Positions 1-11,151 of a DNA stretch of 64,000 nucleotides are shown piece after piece. How positions within the stretch are numbered: the first letter of the stretch is position 1; each line of letters starts with the position of its first letter. A program made the translations under genes and the position numbers. Source of the stretch: Sphaerotilus microaerophilus (GTDB taxonomy: Bacteria > Pseudomonadota > Gammaproteobacteria > Burkholderiales > Burkholderiaceae_C); NCBI RefSeq assembly GCF_023734135.1, contig NZ_AP025730.1:1736001-1800000 (forward strand), read 5' to 3'. The notes below the pieces were generated by a model. That model saw only the letters and a program-made list of their open reading frames with translations. It was not told the origin of the DNA and did no database searches.

Positions 1-1
1 C

Positions 2-613
2 GAGGGAACGGCGGCGGTGGAGGCCTTCCTGGTGACCTTCACCCGCACCTTCCTGCTGATCGGCCTGGGCGTGGTCGCCGCGATGGCCGCGGTGGGCGGG
101 GACCTGATGGCCGTGCTGGCCTCGGCCAAGTACCAGCCCGCGGCCGTGGTGATCCCCTGGGTGATGCTGGGGATGATGTTCGAGGCCTACATCGTCATCG
201 CCGGTGTCGGCCTGTACCTGCGCAAGCGTTCCATCGTCACGATGGGCATGGTCGCCGGTGGCGCCGTGCTGAACGTCGTGCTCAACCTGCTGCTGGTGCC
301 CCGCCTGGGCATCCAGGGTTCGGGCGTGGCCAACCTGTGCAGTTATGCGGCCGTGGTGGCCATTGCCCTGCTGGCGACGCGGCGTACGCTGCGTCCGCCG
401 CCCTTCGCCCTGGGTTTCCTGAAGTTCGGCCTGATGGCCGTGGCGGCCTATCTGGTCGCCAACCAGGTGCACGCCAACTGGGCTGTGGTGTCGCTGCTGC
501 TGCGCGGTTCTGTGGCCGTGCTGGTGTATGCCGCGCTGGCCCTGCTGCTGGACCAGCGCGCACGGCAGCTGCTGGGCCAAAGTTGGGCGAAACTCAAGGT
601 AAGGAGGAAGTGA
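2..613 (+). CDS. Polysaccharide flippase (Wzx/MOP type), C-terminal part
   Basis: This is the C-terminal part of a multi-pass membrane protein; the frame is open to the first base, so the gene starts upstream of the window. About 200 residues are visible, with six or so hydrophobic segments separated by short basic loops (for example around YLRKRS and RRTLRPPP) and a basic tail ending KVRRK. The central stretch, where a segment ending in NLLLVPRLGIQGSG is followed by another helix, is typical of the C-terminal half of MOP-superfamily polysaccharide exporters. Such proteins flip undecaprenyl-linked repeat units across the inner membrane. The next gene starts 2 nt after the stop and is an EPS enzyme. 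The GTG at 17 is an in-frame codon and probably not the true start. Confidence 0.8.
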   Translation, partial: EGTAAVEAFLVTFTRTFLLIGLGVVAAMAAVGGDLMAVLASAKYQPAAVVIPWVMLGMMFEAYIVIAGVGLYLRKRSIVTMGMVAGGAVLNVVLNLLLVPRLGIQGSGVANLCSYAAVVAIALLATRRTLRPPPFALGFLKFGLMAVAAYLVANQVHANWAVVSLLLRGSVAVLVYAALALLLDQRARQLLGQSWAKLKVRRK

Positions 614-614
614 G

Positions 615-1394
615 TTGGCGACCCACACCGTGCTGATGTACCACGCCATCCCCGATGATGCGCGTGCCGAGGCGGGCGTCGATCCGCACTACAGCGTGCT
701 GCGCAGCCAGTTTGCCGCCCACTTGCAGCTGATCGCCGAGTGCGGTGCGCGAGCGGCCAGCGTGCGGGCGATGCTCGACAACCCGACAGGCAGCCGCCTG
801 GTCGGCGTGACCTTTGACGACGGCCACCGATCCAACCACACCGCCGCCGCGATGCTGCGCGACGCGGGGGGCTCGGCCGACTTCTTCGTCAACCCGTCCA
901 CCGTCGGTACCGGCCACTTCTGCAGCTGGGCGCAGCTGCGCGAGATGGCCGGCTGGGGCATGTCGATCCAGTCGCACGGCCAGAACCACCGCTTCCTGAA
1001 CGATCTGCGCCCGGACGAGGTGGAGATGGAGCTGGCGCGCTCGAAGGAGATCATCGAGCAGGAGCTGGGCCGGGCCGTGACGCTGTTCGCGCCTCCAGGA
1101 GGCAGGCAGTCGCCGGATCTCGAGGCGGTGGCCCGCCGGCTGGGCTACGAGCGCATCTGCTCCTCGCGTGTCGGCCTGTGGGGCGATGGTGCCGGTGGCC
1201 CGTTGGAGGTGCCGCGCCTGGCGGTGCTGATGCAGACCGGGCTGCCGCAGCTGCGCCGCTGGGTCACGCAGGCGCCGTTGGAGATGGTCTGGCAGCGCGG
1301 GCGCTACAACGCGCTGCGCCAGGCCAAGCGCCTGCTCGGCAACGGCGCCTATGTGCGCCTGCGTGGCGCGCTGTTGCGCGACGCGGCGCGTTGA
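615..1394 (+). CDS. Polysaccharide deacetylase family protein
   Basis: A 259-residue NodB-type (carbohydrate esterase 4) protein without a signal peptide, so probably cytoplasmic or acting on lipid-linked intermediates. The metal and base motif TFDDG is at residues 66-70, a second metal-binding-like motif SHGQNH at 120-125 and the APPGG loop near 159-163. The family removes N-acetyl (or O-acetyl) groups from amino sugars. The start is a TTG at 615, chosen because AAGGAGG lies at 601-607, 7 nt upstream, and the flippase stop is at 611-613. It sits between the flippase and a GT2 enzyme, so a role in modifying the polymer is likely. The second motif is not the usual HxxxHP, so activity needs testing. 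Confidence 0.85.
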   Translation: MATHTVLMYHAIPDDARAEAGVDPHYSVLRSQFAAHLQLIAECGARAASVRAMLDNPTGSRLVGVTFDDGHRSNHTAAAMLRDAGGSADFFVNPSTVGTGHFCSWAQLREMAGWGMSIQSHGQNHRFLNDLRPDEVEMELARSKEIIEQELGRAVTLFAPPGGRQSPDLEAVARRLGYERICSSRVGLWGDGAGGPLEVPRLAVLMQTGLPQLRRWVTQAPLEMVWQRGRYNALRQAKRLLGNGAYVRLRGALLRDAAR

Positions 1395-1404
1395 GGACGT
1401 TGCC

Positions 1405-2580
1405 ATGAGCTGGGCCCACATCCTGTTCTGGTCCGCGCTGGTGGTGCTGGTGTACACCTACGCCGGCTATCCGCTCTGGCTGGCCCTGCGTGCCCGCCTG
1501 GCGCCGCGACCGCCGCAGCGCCGCGAGGGCTACCGGCCGCGCGTGGCCATCCTGGTGGTGGTGCACAACGAGGCGGCGCGCATCGCCGCCAAGATCGACT
1601 CCTGCCTGGCGCAGGACTACCCGGCCGACCGCCTGCGTGTGCTGGTGGTGTCCGACGGCTCGACCGACCGCACCGCCGACGTGGTGGCCGGCTATGCCGA
1701 CCGCCGCGTCAGCTGGCTGCCCTGTGCGCAGCGGCGCGGCAAGGCCGCCTGCCTGAACGACGGCGTGGCCGCCTGCGACGACGAGGTGATCGTCTTCACC
1801 GACGCGCGCCAGCGCCTGTCCGCCGATGCGGTGTCGCGCCTGGTGGCGGTGCTGAGCGATCCGGCCTACGGCGCCGTGTCCGGCGAGCTGGTGTTCGTCA
1901 AGGACGAGGCCAGTGCCTTCGGCGAGGGCGTGGACGCCTACTGGCGCTACGAGAAGTTCATCCGCCGCCACGAGGCGCTGGTGGGTTCGGTGGTGGGCGT
2001 CACGGGCGCGCTCTACGCGCTGCGCCGCGAGTGCTTCCGCCCGATCCCGTCGCACACGATCCTGGATGACGTGGCCATCCCGATGCAGGTGGTGATGCAG
2101 GGCCGGCGCGTGGGCTTCGAGCCCGGTGCGATCGCCTTCGACCGCCCGGCGCAGGACGTGTCGCAGGAGCGCTCGCGCAAGGTGCGCACGCTGGCGGGCA
2201 ACTTCCAGCTGCTGCAGCTCTTCCCGGCGCTGATGCTGCCCTGGCGCAACCCGCTGTTTGGCGCGCTGATGTCGCACAAGCTGTTGCGGCTGGCCGCGCC
2301 CTGGGCGATGCTGGCCTGCCTGCTGGCCAATGCGGCACTGGTAGCCTCGGGCAGCCTGTTCTTCCAGGGGATCTGGGTGCTGCACTTCGGCCTGTACGTG
2401 CTGGGCCTGCTCGGCGCGGTGCCGGGGCTGGCCGACCGGGTCAAGCTGGTGCGCATCGCCCACGCCTTCCTGGTGCTGAACTGGTTTGCGGTGCTGGCGC
2501 TGCGTGAGTTTCTCGTCAACCGGCAGGCGCACCTGTGGAAGGTCAATACGATCTCGGCCGGTCCGGGTTCGACGTCCTGA
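1405..2580 (+). CDS. Family 2 glycosyltransferase, membrane-bound
   Basis: A 391-residue processive-type GT2. It opens with a transmembrane helix (about residues 3-22). The GT-A core follows: VAILVVVHNEAARI near 50, VVSDGSTDRT near 92, an acceptor region ILDDVAIP and a QERSRKVRTLAGN segment close to the QxxRW motif of BcsA/IcaA-like enzymes, although QxxRW itself is not intact. Three hydrophobic segments end the protein. It should transfer a sugar from a nucleotide donor onto a lipid-linked or growing chain at the inner membrane. ATG 1405 is preferred to the in-frame ATG at 1351, which would overlap the deacetylase and lacks a ribosome binding site; TGAGGA at 1392-1397 precedes 1405. The stop of the deacetylase is 10 nt upstream. 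Confidence 0.87.
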   Translation: MSWAHILFWSALVVLVYTYAGYPLWLALRARLAPRPPQRREGYRPRVAILVVVHNEAARIAAKIDSCLAQDYPADRLRVLVVSDGSTDRTADVVAGYADRRVSWLPCAQRRGKAACLNDGVAACDDEVIVFTDARQRLSADAVSRLVAVLSDPAYGAVSGELVFVKDEASAFGEGVDAYWRYEKFIRRHEALVGSVVGVTGALYALRRECFRPIPSHTILDDVAIPMQVVMQGRRVGFEPGAIAFDRPAQDVSQERSRKVRTLAGNFQLLQLFPALMLPWRNPLFGALMSHKLLRLAAPWAMLACLLANAALVASGSLFFQGIWVLHFGLYVLGLLGAVPGLADRVKLVRIAHAFLVLNWFAVLALREFLVNRQAHLWKVNTISAGPGSTS

Positions 2581-2600
2581 GAGAGAGGCAGAGGTCGACG

Positions 2601-3794
2601 ATGCGCGTGGTCTATTTCGTTTCGCTGTTTCCCTGCTGGTCCGAGACCTTCATCGTCCGCGAGATCCTGGCGCTGATGCGCCGTGGCGTGGAGGTGCGCA
2701 TCGTCTCGCTCAAGCCGCCCAGCGAGACCCTGGTGCAGTCCGACGCCAAGGGCCTGCTGGACCGGGTGATCTACCCGGTGTCCGGCGGCCTGAACGCCTG
2801 GCGCGTGCTGAAGGCCTGCCTGGCGCATCCGCTGCGCGAGCTGGGCACGCTGATCGAGTTGGCGCGCCACCTGGGCGGACGGCCCGAGTCCTTCGCCAAG
2901 TCCCTGATCGTCTGGTGGCGCACCCTGGGCCTGGCCGACGAGGTGCGTGCCTTTGCGCCACAGCACCTGCACGCGCACTGGGCGACGTACCCGTCCACCT
3001 CCGCGATGTGGATGTCGCAGCGCCTGGGCCTGCCGTTCTCCTTCACCTCGCACGCGCACGACATCTTCCTGGAAGACCAGCTGATCGGCCCCAAGCTGGC
3101 GCGCTCGCGCTTCGCGGTGACGATCTCGGACTTCAACCGCCGCTTCCTGGCGCGCGAGCGGGGCCACCAGGCCGCGCTGCAGATGAAGATCGTGCACTGT
3201 GGCGTGGCGCCGCAGTCCTTTGTCTTCAAGCCCGAGGGCCGCGAACCGCGCCTGGTGATGGCGGTCGGCCGGCTCGACGAAATCAAGGGCTTCATCTACC
3301 TGGTCGAGGCCTGCGGCCTGCTGAAGCAGCGCGGCGTGGACTTTCGCTGCGAGGTGATCGGCGAGGGCCCGTTGCGTGGCCAGCTGGAGGCGGCGATCGA
3401 TCGCTTGGGCCTGAAGGAGCAGGTGGTCCTGCTCGGTGCGCGCCAGCAGGAAGAGGTGCGCGCGCTGCTCAACCGCGCCACGATGTTCGTGCTGCCCTCG
3501 GTGGTCACGCCCACGGGCGACCGCGACGGCATCCCGGTGGCGCTGATGGAGGCCATGTCCGTTGGCCTGCCGGTGGTGTCCACCCAGGTGTCGGGCATCC
3601 CGGAGCTGGTCATCGACGGCGACACCGGCTTGACGGCACCCGAGCGCGACGCGGCCACGCTGGCGCAGCGCATCGAGCAGCTGCTGGCCGACTCCGAGCT
3701 GCGGCAGCGGCTGGCGCAGCGCGCGCGCGCGCTGGTCGAGGCGCAGTTCGACATCGACATAGAGGCGGGCAAGCTCCATGACGCACTTGCCTGA
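2601..3794 (+). CDS. Family 4 glycosyltransferase
   Basis: A 397-residue GT-B fold enzyme. The N-terminal domain begins MRVVYFVSLFPCWSETFIVR, a form shared by many EPS glycosyltransferases, and contains HLHAHWA and FTSHAHDIF near 130-155. The C-terminal donor domain has AVGRLDEIKG near 220 and the catalytic-side E-x7-E pattern within DGIPVALMEAMSVGLPVVST near 315. The family retains stereochemistry when adding sugars to lipid-linked oligosaccharides. The chosen ATG at 2601 follows the purine-rich stretch GAGAGAGGCAGAGG at 2581-2594 and gives the family-standard N-terminus. The end overlaps the next gene by 17 nt, which suggests translational coupling. Confidence 0.88.
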   Translation: MRVVYFVSLFPCWSETFIVREILALMRRGVEVRIVSLKPPSETLVQSDAKGLLDRVIYPVSGGLNAWRVLKACLAHPLRELGTLIELARHLGGRPESFAKSLIVWWRTLGLADEVRAFAPQHLHAHWATYPSTSAMWMSQRLGLPFSFTSHAHDIFLEDQLIGPKLARSRFAVTISDFNRRFLARERGHQAALQMKIVHCGVAPQSFVFKPEGREPRLVMAVGRLDEIKGFIYLVEACGLLKQRGVDFRCEVIGEGPLRGQLEAAIDRLGLKEQVVLLGARQQEEVRALLNRATMFVLPSVVTPTGDRDGIPVALMEAMSVGLPVVSTQVSGIPELVIDGDTGLTAPERDAATLAQRIEQLLADSELRQRLAQRARALVEAQFDIDIEAGKLHDALA

Positions 3795-4971
3795 ACCTGT
3801 CCTGGCCGGTGCGGCGGCCATCCGGTCGCCGCTGCGCGTGCTGATCGTCACCGACGAGATGGAAGTCGGCGGCACGCAGCGGCAGATCGTCCATCTGGCG
3901 CGTGGCCTGCATCGGCGTGGCCACCAGGTGACGGTGCTGTTCTTCCGTGAACGCTCCTTCCTGGTCGACGAGCTGGAGCGTGAGGGCGTGGCCTGCGTGC
4001 AAGTGCCCAAGCGTGGCCGGATCGACCCCGGCTTCGTGCTGCGCCTGGGGGCCGAGGTCCGGCGCCTGAAGCCGGACGTCATCCACGGGTTCGCCTTTTC
4101 CGGCGAGCTCTGGAGTGCGGTGGCCCACCTGCAGCAGCCGGGCGGGGCGCGTGCGCCGGTGCTGGTCAGCTCGGTGCGTGGCCTGTACGAGTGGTACCGG
4201 CCCTGGCAGTGGCGCCTCAAGCGCTGGGTGGCCGGCCGCAGCGCGCATGTGGTGTCCAACTCCCGAGAGGCGGCGCTCTACGCCTGCCGGCAGATGGGCC
4301 TGCCCGACCACGCCATCGACGTGATCTACAACGGCGCCGAGGTGCCTGAAACGGCCATGCTGGCGCATGCCCGCCCGGCCATGCGCGCTGCCCTGGGCCT
4401 GGCGCCCGAGCAGGTGGCCGTGCTCTTCGTCGGTCGCCTGGTGGCACTGAAGAATGTGCCCGTGCTCCTGCGGGCGCTGCGGCAGTTGCTGGACCGTGGC
4501 GTCGAGGCGCGCGTGCTGCTGGCCGGCGACGGCCCTGAGCGTGCAGCGATCGAGCAGGTGGTGCAGCAGCTCGACCTGGAGGCCCATGTGCAGCTGCTCG
4601 GCCAGCGCGACGACGTGCCCGGCCTGATGGCTGCAGCCGATGTGGTGGTGCTGCCTTCGCTGCGCGAGGGGCTGTCCAACGTCGTCCTCGAAGGCATGAT
4701 GAGCGGCCGCGCCGTGGTGGCCTCGCGCGTGGGCGGCACGCCGGAGCTGATCGACGACGGCGTCAGCGGCTGGCTGTTCGAATCCGATGATGCCCACGCC
4801 CTGGCCGATGCGCTGCATCGCCTGGTGACCGACGAAAGCGCCCGCCACCGGCTGGGCGAACAGGCCCGCGAGCGGGCCGTGGCCCGCTTCGGCATCCCGG
4901 CCATGGTGCAGGCCTACGAAGAACTCTACGGTGCAGCGGTGCGTGATCGCCGCAGTACCGGCTCCCATTGA
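3778..4971 (+). CDS. Family 4 glycosyltransferase (EpsH-associated type)
   Basis: A 397-residue GT4 enzyme. Near the N-terminus VLIVTDEMEVGGTQRQIVH is the nucleotide-sugar loop typical of GT4 proteins in PEP-CTERM/exosortase polysaccharide loci. The C-terminal domain has LFVGRLVALKNVPVLL near 219 and the donor-binding E-x7-E in SLREGLSNVVLEGMMSGR near 298-315. Its start codon lies inside the previous glycosyltransferase (17 nt overlap), so the two are probably co-translated. It should add one residue of the EPS repeat unit. The sugar specificity cannot be read from the sequence. Confidence 0.88.
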   Translation: MTHLPEPVLAGAAAIRSPLRVLIVTDEMEVGGTQRQIVHLARGLHRRGHQVTVLFFRERSFLVDELEREGVACVQVPKRGRIDPGFVLRLGAEVRRLKPDVIHGFAFSGELWSAVAHLQQPGGARAPVLVSSVRGLYEWYRPWQWRLKRWVAGRSAHVVSNSREAALYACRQMGLPDHAIDVIYNGAEVPETAMLAHARPAMRAALGLAPEQVAVLFVGRLVALKNVPVLLRALRQLLDRGVEARVLLAGDGPERAAIEQVVQQLDLEAHVQLLGQRDDVPGLMAAADVVVLPSLREGLSNVVLEGMMSGRAVVASRVGGTPELIDDGVSGWLFESDDAHALADALHRLVTDESARHRLGEQARERAVARFGIPAMVQAYEELYGAAVRDRRSTGSH

Positions 4972-4990
4972 GAACCTGGAAAGACGACCG

Positions 4991-6826
4991 ATGTCAGCTC
5001 CCCTCGGCGATTTTGTGTTGATGATGTCCACCACCGGCACGCCCGAGGCGCCCCGGCTGGACGATGTGGCGCGCTGGCCCCAATGGCGCGGCGCGCCCGC
5101 CCAGGTGCAGCGCCGCGACCTGGCACCCGGCCTGCGGCTGTGGACGCGGGGCGCCTTCACGCTGCGCGACGAGGGGGGGGTCGGCGGTCTGGGCCTGCTG
5201 ATCACGCCGTCGACACCGGGCTGCACGCAGCGTCCCGAAGAGGTGCTGGCGGGCTGGGTCGCCGGGCGCCACAGCGGCGAGCAGGCCCTGCGCGGGCGCT
5301 ACGTCTTCCTCCTCTGGGACGGCCCGGCGCAGCGCCTGGTGACCTACACCGATGCCTTCCGCACCCACCCGGTCTACCACCTGCGCGTGGGCGGCACGGT
5401 GGTGATCGCCAGCGACCTGCGTCTGGCGCTGGCCGCGGGCGTGATGGAGCCGCGGGTCAACCTCTCGTCGGTCTACCACTACCTGAACTTCTCCTACATC
5501 CCGGCGCCGCACAGCGCGATCCACGGGGTGAACAAGCTGCCCGCCGGCAGCCTGCTCGATGCCGGGCCGGCGCGCGAGTCGATCCGCCGCTACTGGGATG
5601 CGGTCTATCCGGCCGACAACCGCGCAGCCGAGGACGATCGCGTCAACCAGCTGCACGACACCATCGTGCAGACCGTGCAGCGCTACCGCCCGCAGGGCGG
5701 CACGGGCGCCTGGGGCACCTTCCTCAGTGGCGGCACCGACAGCTCCAGCATCTCCGGCATCCTCGGGCGCCAGGTGGCGGGCGAGAAGGTCGCCAGCTAC
5801 TCGATCGGTTTTGCCGAGGAGGGCTACGACGAGCTGGGCTACTCGCAGATCGCGTCGCGCTACTTCGGGCTGGATCCGCACGAGCGCCGCGTCGGCGAGG
5901 ACGAGGCGGTCGCGGCCATCGGCGAGCTGGTGCAGGCCTTCGACGAGCCCTTCGGCAATTCCTCGGCGATCCCGACCTACTACTGCGCCGACCTGGCCGC
6001 CGCCGATGGCCGCGGCCTGCTGGTGGCCGGCGACGGTGGCGACGAGATCTATGGTGGCAACGAGCGCTACCTCAAGGACCGGATCTTCGAGATGTTCCAC
6101 ACCGCCCCGGCCGTCGTGCGTGGGCTGGGACATGGCCTGGCCGGCCTGCTCAAGGGCAGCGATGCCCGCCTGGCCAACCGGGTGAAGAACTTCGTCTACC
6201 GCGGCTCGCTGCCCAACCCGGACCGCTTCTACAGCGACGACTCCTTCGCCTCCGACTGCTACGAGGAGCTGCTCAGCCCGGACTTCCGCCAGGCGGTGGG
6301 CATCAACGAGTCGCTGCAGGTGCAACGCGACATCTACGCCCAGGCGCAGGCCGACTGCACCATCCACCGCTTGATGTACCTGGACCTGAAGATGACGATC
6401 GCCGACAACGACGTCACCAAGGTGGTGCGCGCGGCCAAGCGCGCCGGTGTCGCGCCGGTGTTTCCCTATCTGGACCAGGACCTGGTCGACTTCACCGGCC
6501 ACCTGCCTGGCAGCGACAAGGTCAACGGCACTGCCAAGCGCTACCTGTTCAAGAAGGCGGCGGTGCGGTTGCTGCCTGAGGAGATCATCAAGAAGAAGAA
6601 GCAGGGCTTCGGCCTGCCGGTGAGCGTGTGGCTGCGCCGCAAGGGGCCGATGCATGACCTGGTGGCCGACGTGCTGCTGTCCGACCGCGCGGCGGCGCGG
6701 GGCTACTTCAACCGCGAGCACATCCAGCACCTGTGGCGCCGCCACGAGCGGGGCGCCTGGGACCATGCTTCCGAGTTGTACATGCTGCTGATGCTGGAAC
6801 TCTGGCACCGTGCCTTGGTGGACTGA
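4991..6826 (+). CDS. Asparagine synthase-like amide ligase lacking the glutaminase cysteine
   Basis: A 611-residue protein with the two-domain layout of AsnB. The synthetase domain is well preserved: the pyrophosphate loop SGGTDSS is at residues 246-252, FDEPFGNSSAIPTYY lies near 318-332, GDGGDEIYGG near 347-356, and KKKKQGFGLP occurs late. The N-terminal half is degenerate. There is no Cys at position 2, no HRGPDD and no NGEIYNY, all present in the paralogue at 8126. It therefore cannot use glutamine in the usual way and may use free ammonia, another amine, or ammonia from a partner, as beta-lactam synthetase-like members do. ATG 4991 follows GGAAAGA at 4979-4985. It is likely to amidate or aminoacylate a sugar acid of the EPS; the substrate is inferred. 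Confidence 0.8.
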   Translation: MSAPLGDFVLMMSTTGTPEAPRLDDVARWPQWRGAPAQVQRRDLAPGLRLWTRGAFTLRDEGGVGGLGLLITPSTPGCTQRPEEVLAGWVAGRHSGEQALRGRYVFLLWDGPAQRLVTYTDAFRTHPVYHLRVGGTVVIASDLRLALAAGVMEPRVNLSSVYHYLNFSYIPAPHSAIHGVNKLPAGSLLDAGPARESIRRYWDAVYPADNRAAEDDRVNQLHDTIVQTVQRYRPQGGTGAWGTFLSGGTDSSSISGILGRQVAGEKVASYSIGFAEEGYDELGYSQIASRYFGLDPHERRVGEDEAVAAIGELVQAFDEPFGNSSAIPTYYCADLAAADGRGLLVAGDGGDEIYGGNERYLKDRIFEMFHTAPAVVRGLGHGLAGLLKGSDARLANRVKNFVYRGSLPNPDRFYSDDSFASDCYEELLSPDFRQAVGINESLQVQRDIYAQAQADCTIHRLMYLDLKMTIADNDVTKVVRAAKRAGVAPVFPYLDQDLVDFTGHLPGSDKVNGTAKRYLFKKAAVRLLPEEIIKKKKQGFGLPVSVWLRRKGPMHDLVADVLLSDRAAARGYFNREHIQHLWRRHERGAWDHASELYMLLMLELWHRALVD

Positions 6827-6829
6827 ACG

Positions 6830-8086
6830 ATGAACGGCAAGCCAGAAGACCGCGCACCATCGGTGATGATGGTCATCGAGGGGATGTTCCCCGCCATCGG
6901 TGGCGGCGGGGCGGAGTCGCAGCTGCGTACGCTGGCGACCAACCTCTCGGCCCGAGGGGTGCGGGTGCGCGTGTGCGCCCCGTACTTCCGCAAATACCCG
7001 TTGACCGCCCAGACCGAGGTGGACGGCATCGCGGTGCATCGCCTGAGCTACCCCTTCGTGCGCCTGTGGGGCGCGGTGGTGCTGCAGTCCAAGCTGGCCT
7101 GGCACATCTGGCGCATGCGCGGCGAGATCGATGCGATCCACTCGCACATCGCCACCAACATGTCGGCGGTGTGCTGCGTGATGGGGCGGCTGCTCGGCAT
7201 CCCGGTGCTGGTCAAGCTGACTGGCATGACGGAAATGGTCGGCGGCATCCTCGATCCGCAGGCCGGCTTCGGTACCCGGATGAGGCGCTGGGCCATGAAG
7301 CGCGCCACCCGCATCCAGGCGATCAGCCAGCGCATCGTGCTGCAGCTGCTGGCGGTGGGGTTCGATCCCAGGCAGGTGATGTACCTGCCCAACGCGGTGG
7401 ACCTGCGCCGCTTCGAGGGCGGTGGCCGCTCCGACGTGCCGGTGCCAGAGGCGCTGGCGCAGAAGCTGGCCGGTGTGGAAAAGCGCTCCTTCGTCGCGCT
7501 CTTTGCCGGGCGGCTGATTGCCGAGAAGGACGTGGACCTGCTGGTGCGCGGCTGGGCGGCCAGCCTGCGGGGGCGCGACGACGTGATGCTGCTGCTGGCC
7601 GGGCGGGGCAAGCTCGGGCCCGAGCTGACGGCGCTGGCCGAGTCGCTGGGCGTCGGGAACTCCGTGCGCGTGCTGGGGCCGGTCGAGCACATGGAGCATG
7701 TGCTGCCGCTGGCCCACGTGGGCATCCTGACCTCGCGTGCCGAGGGGCTGTCCAACAGCCTGCTGGAGTACATGGCCAGCGGCCTGCCAGTGCTGGGCTC
7801 GCGGGTGAGTGGCAACGAGGATTTCATCAGCCCGGGCCAGACGGGCTGGCTGTTCGAGCCCGGTGACGAGCAGGGGCTCACCGAGGCGCTGCGCGACGCG
7901 GCCCAGTTGTCCGCCGAAGCGCTGCGCCAGGTGGGGCGCAATGCCCGGCAGCGTGTGGCCGCCCAGGCGTCGCTACCGGCGGTGATGGACCGGCTGTGCG
8001 AGTTCTACGAAACGGGGACGGGCAACACCGTGGCCGCGCAGCGTCGGTCCGGCGCGGCCGGCACGGCGGGCGAGCCGTCGCGCTGA
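6830..8086 (+). CDS. Family 4 glycosyltransferase
   Basis: A 418-residue GT4 enzyme beginning 3 nt after the stop of the amide ligase. The acceptor-side loop GMFPAIGGGGAESQLRTLA lies near residues 19-37, FAGRLIAEKDVDLLVRGW near 225-242 and the donor site TSRAEGLSNSLLEYMASG near 301-318. A low-complexity tail rich in Ala, Gly and Arg (last 20 residues) is probably disordered. It should act in cytoplasmic assembly of the lipid-linked repeat unit together with the other transferases of this operon. There are 39 nt to the next gene. Confidence 0.87.
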   Translation: MNGKPEDRAPSVMMVIEGMFPAIGGGGAESQLRTLATNLSARGVRVRVCAPYFRKYPLTAQTEVDGIAVHRLSYPFVRLWGAVVLQSKLAWHIWRMRGEIDAIHSHIATNMSAVCCVMGRLLGIPVLVKLTGMTEMVGGILDPQAGFGTRMRRWAMKRATRIQAISQRIVLQLLAVGFDPRQVMYLPNAVDLRRFEGGGRSDVPVPEALAQKLAGVEKRSFVALFAGRLIAEKDVDLLVRGWAASLRGRDDVMLLLAGRGKLGPELTALAESLGVGNSVRVLGPVEHMEHVLPLAHVGILTSRAEGLSNSLLEYMASGLPVLGSRVSGNEDFISPGQTGWLFEPGDEQGLTEALRDAAQLSAEALRQVGRNARQRVAAQASLPAVMDRLCEFYETGTGNTVAAQRRSGAAGTAGEPSR

Positions 8087-8125
8087 AGCCGTCCACGACA
8101 AAACCGACGACGAGAGAAACCATCC

Positions 8126-10012
<1,887 letters not shown>

Positions 10013-10032
10013 CCCCCCCGATCAGGAGCCCG

Positions 10033-11151
10033 ATGATGTACAACCGCCCATCCTCGCAACGGATCAAGGACGCCATCAAGGGCGTCGGCTCGCCGATGCT
10101 GGACGCGCTGGGCGTGTTTGACCGCTCGATCGAGCGTGTCCGTGCCGATGGTTCGGTCTGGACCATCCTGATGTACCACCGGGTGATCGAGGACGCAGCC
10201 GATGACCCGTTCGGCCTGGGCATGTGCGTGCGGTTGCCGCACTTCGAGCAACAGCTGGACTATTTCAAGCAGCACTTTCACGTCCTGTCGGTCGATGAGG
10301 CGGTGCAGCGCATCGGGCGGGGCGAGCCCCTGCCGCCAGCCACGCTGTCCATCACGTTTGACGACGGCTACCTGGACAACTTGAATGTCGCACAGCCGGT
10401 GCTGGAGCGTCTGGGCTTGCCCTGGAGCCTGTATGTGACCACGGGCGACTTGGATGCGGGCCGCAGCTTCTGGTGGGACCGCGCGATCCGCTGCATCGCG
10501 CTCACGCGCGCGGCCCGCCTTGATGCCGACCGGCTGCCGCACGATCTTGGTCTGACGAATCTGCCCCTGCAGGGCATGACCCGTTGGATGACGTTGACGA
10601 CCCTGCTGGAGGCGCTGTGGCGCACGCCGATCGAGGTGTCCCTGCAGGTGGTCGACGCCCTGGAGCGGCAGCTGATCCCCAACGCCCGGCCTGCGGATGG
10701 GCCGCAGGCCCCGCGCATGAGCAGTGCGCAGGTGCGTGAGCTGGCAGACCGGGGTGTGGAGATCGGTGCTCACACGGTGCGGCATCCCAACCTGAACCTG
10801 CTGTCCGCCGATGGGGTGGCCGCAGAGATGGCGCAGTCGCGCCGCGTGCTGGAGGCCCTGCTGGACCGTCCGGTGCCCGGCTTCGTCTACCCAGGGGGGC
10901 GCATGAACGCGGACGTGGTCGAGCAGGCGCGTCTCGGTGGGTTCCGTTATGCGCTGAGCACCGTGCCAACCTTGAACGTGCTGCCCTGTGACTTGCATGC
11001 CCTGGGCCGCATCGGCATGCCCGATGCGGGTGTGGCGGATTTCAAGCGGTCCCTGCACGCCATTGGTCGGCGCAGCCTGAGCCGGCCGATGCCGGCCGGT
11101 GCCGACCGTGCCGGAGGCGGTGCGCTGACGCCGCGGAGTTCGAAATGCTGA
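10033..11151 (+). CDS. Polysaccharide deacetylase family protein
   Basis: A 372-residue NodB-domain protein, longer than the one at 615 because of an insert between the first and second motifs (about residues 150-245). It shows the full set: TILMYHRVI near 45, TFDDGYLDN near 111, HTVRHPNL (the HxxxHP metal site) near 250 and FVYPGGRMN near 282. No signal peptide is visible. It should de-N-acetylate a sugar of the EPS, or its precursor. AGGAG at 10024-10028 lies 4 nt from the ATG at 10033 and 7 nt from the ATG at 10036, so either may be used. The 3' end overlaps the polymerase gene by 7 nt. Confidence 0.87.
   Translation: MMYNRPSSQRIKDAIKGVGSPMLDALGVFDRSIERVRADGSVWTILMYHRVIEDAADDPFGLGMCVRLPHFEQQLDYFKQHFHVLSVDEAVQRIGRGEPLPPATLSITFDDGYLDNLNVAQPVLERLGLPWSLYVTTGDLDAGRSFWWDRAIRCIALTRAARLDADRLPHDLGLTNLPLQGMTRWMTLTTLLEALWRTPIEVSLQVVDALERQLIPNARPADGPQAPRMSSAQVRELADRGVEIGAHTVRHPNLNLLSADGVAAEMAQSRRVLEALLDRPVPGFVYPGGRMNADVVEQARLGGFRYALSTVPTLNVLPCDLHALGRIGMPDAGVADFKRSLHAIGRRSLSRPMPAGADRAGGGALTPRSSKC

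Noticed and set aside
1351..1404. Upstream start for the GT2 gene
   Set aside because: The extra residues (MCACVARCC) are not GT2-like and overlap the deacetylase, whereas ATG 1405 has a ribosome binding site and begins the membrane helix.
2013..4259. Long open frame of about 750 codons on the - strand opposite two glycosyltransferases
   Set aside because: It is rich in Arg, His, Gln and Ala, matches no family and lies antisense to genes with clear motifs. High GC removes stop codons from such shadow frames.
4994..7717. Long - strand frame opposite the amide ligase and the next glycosyltransferase
   Set aside because: Low-complexity His/Gln/Arg composition and no ribosome binding site; a shadow of the + strand genes.
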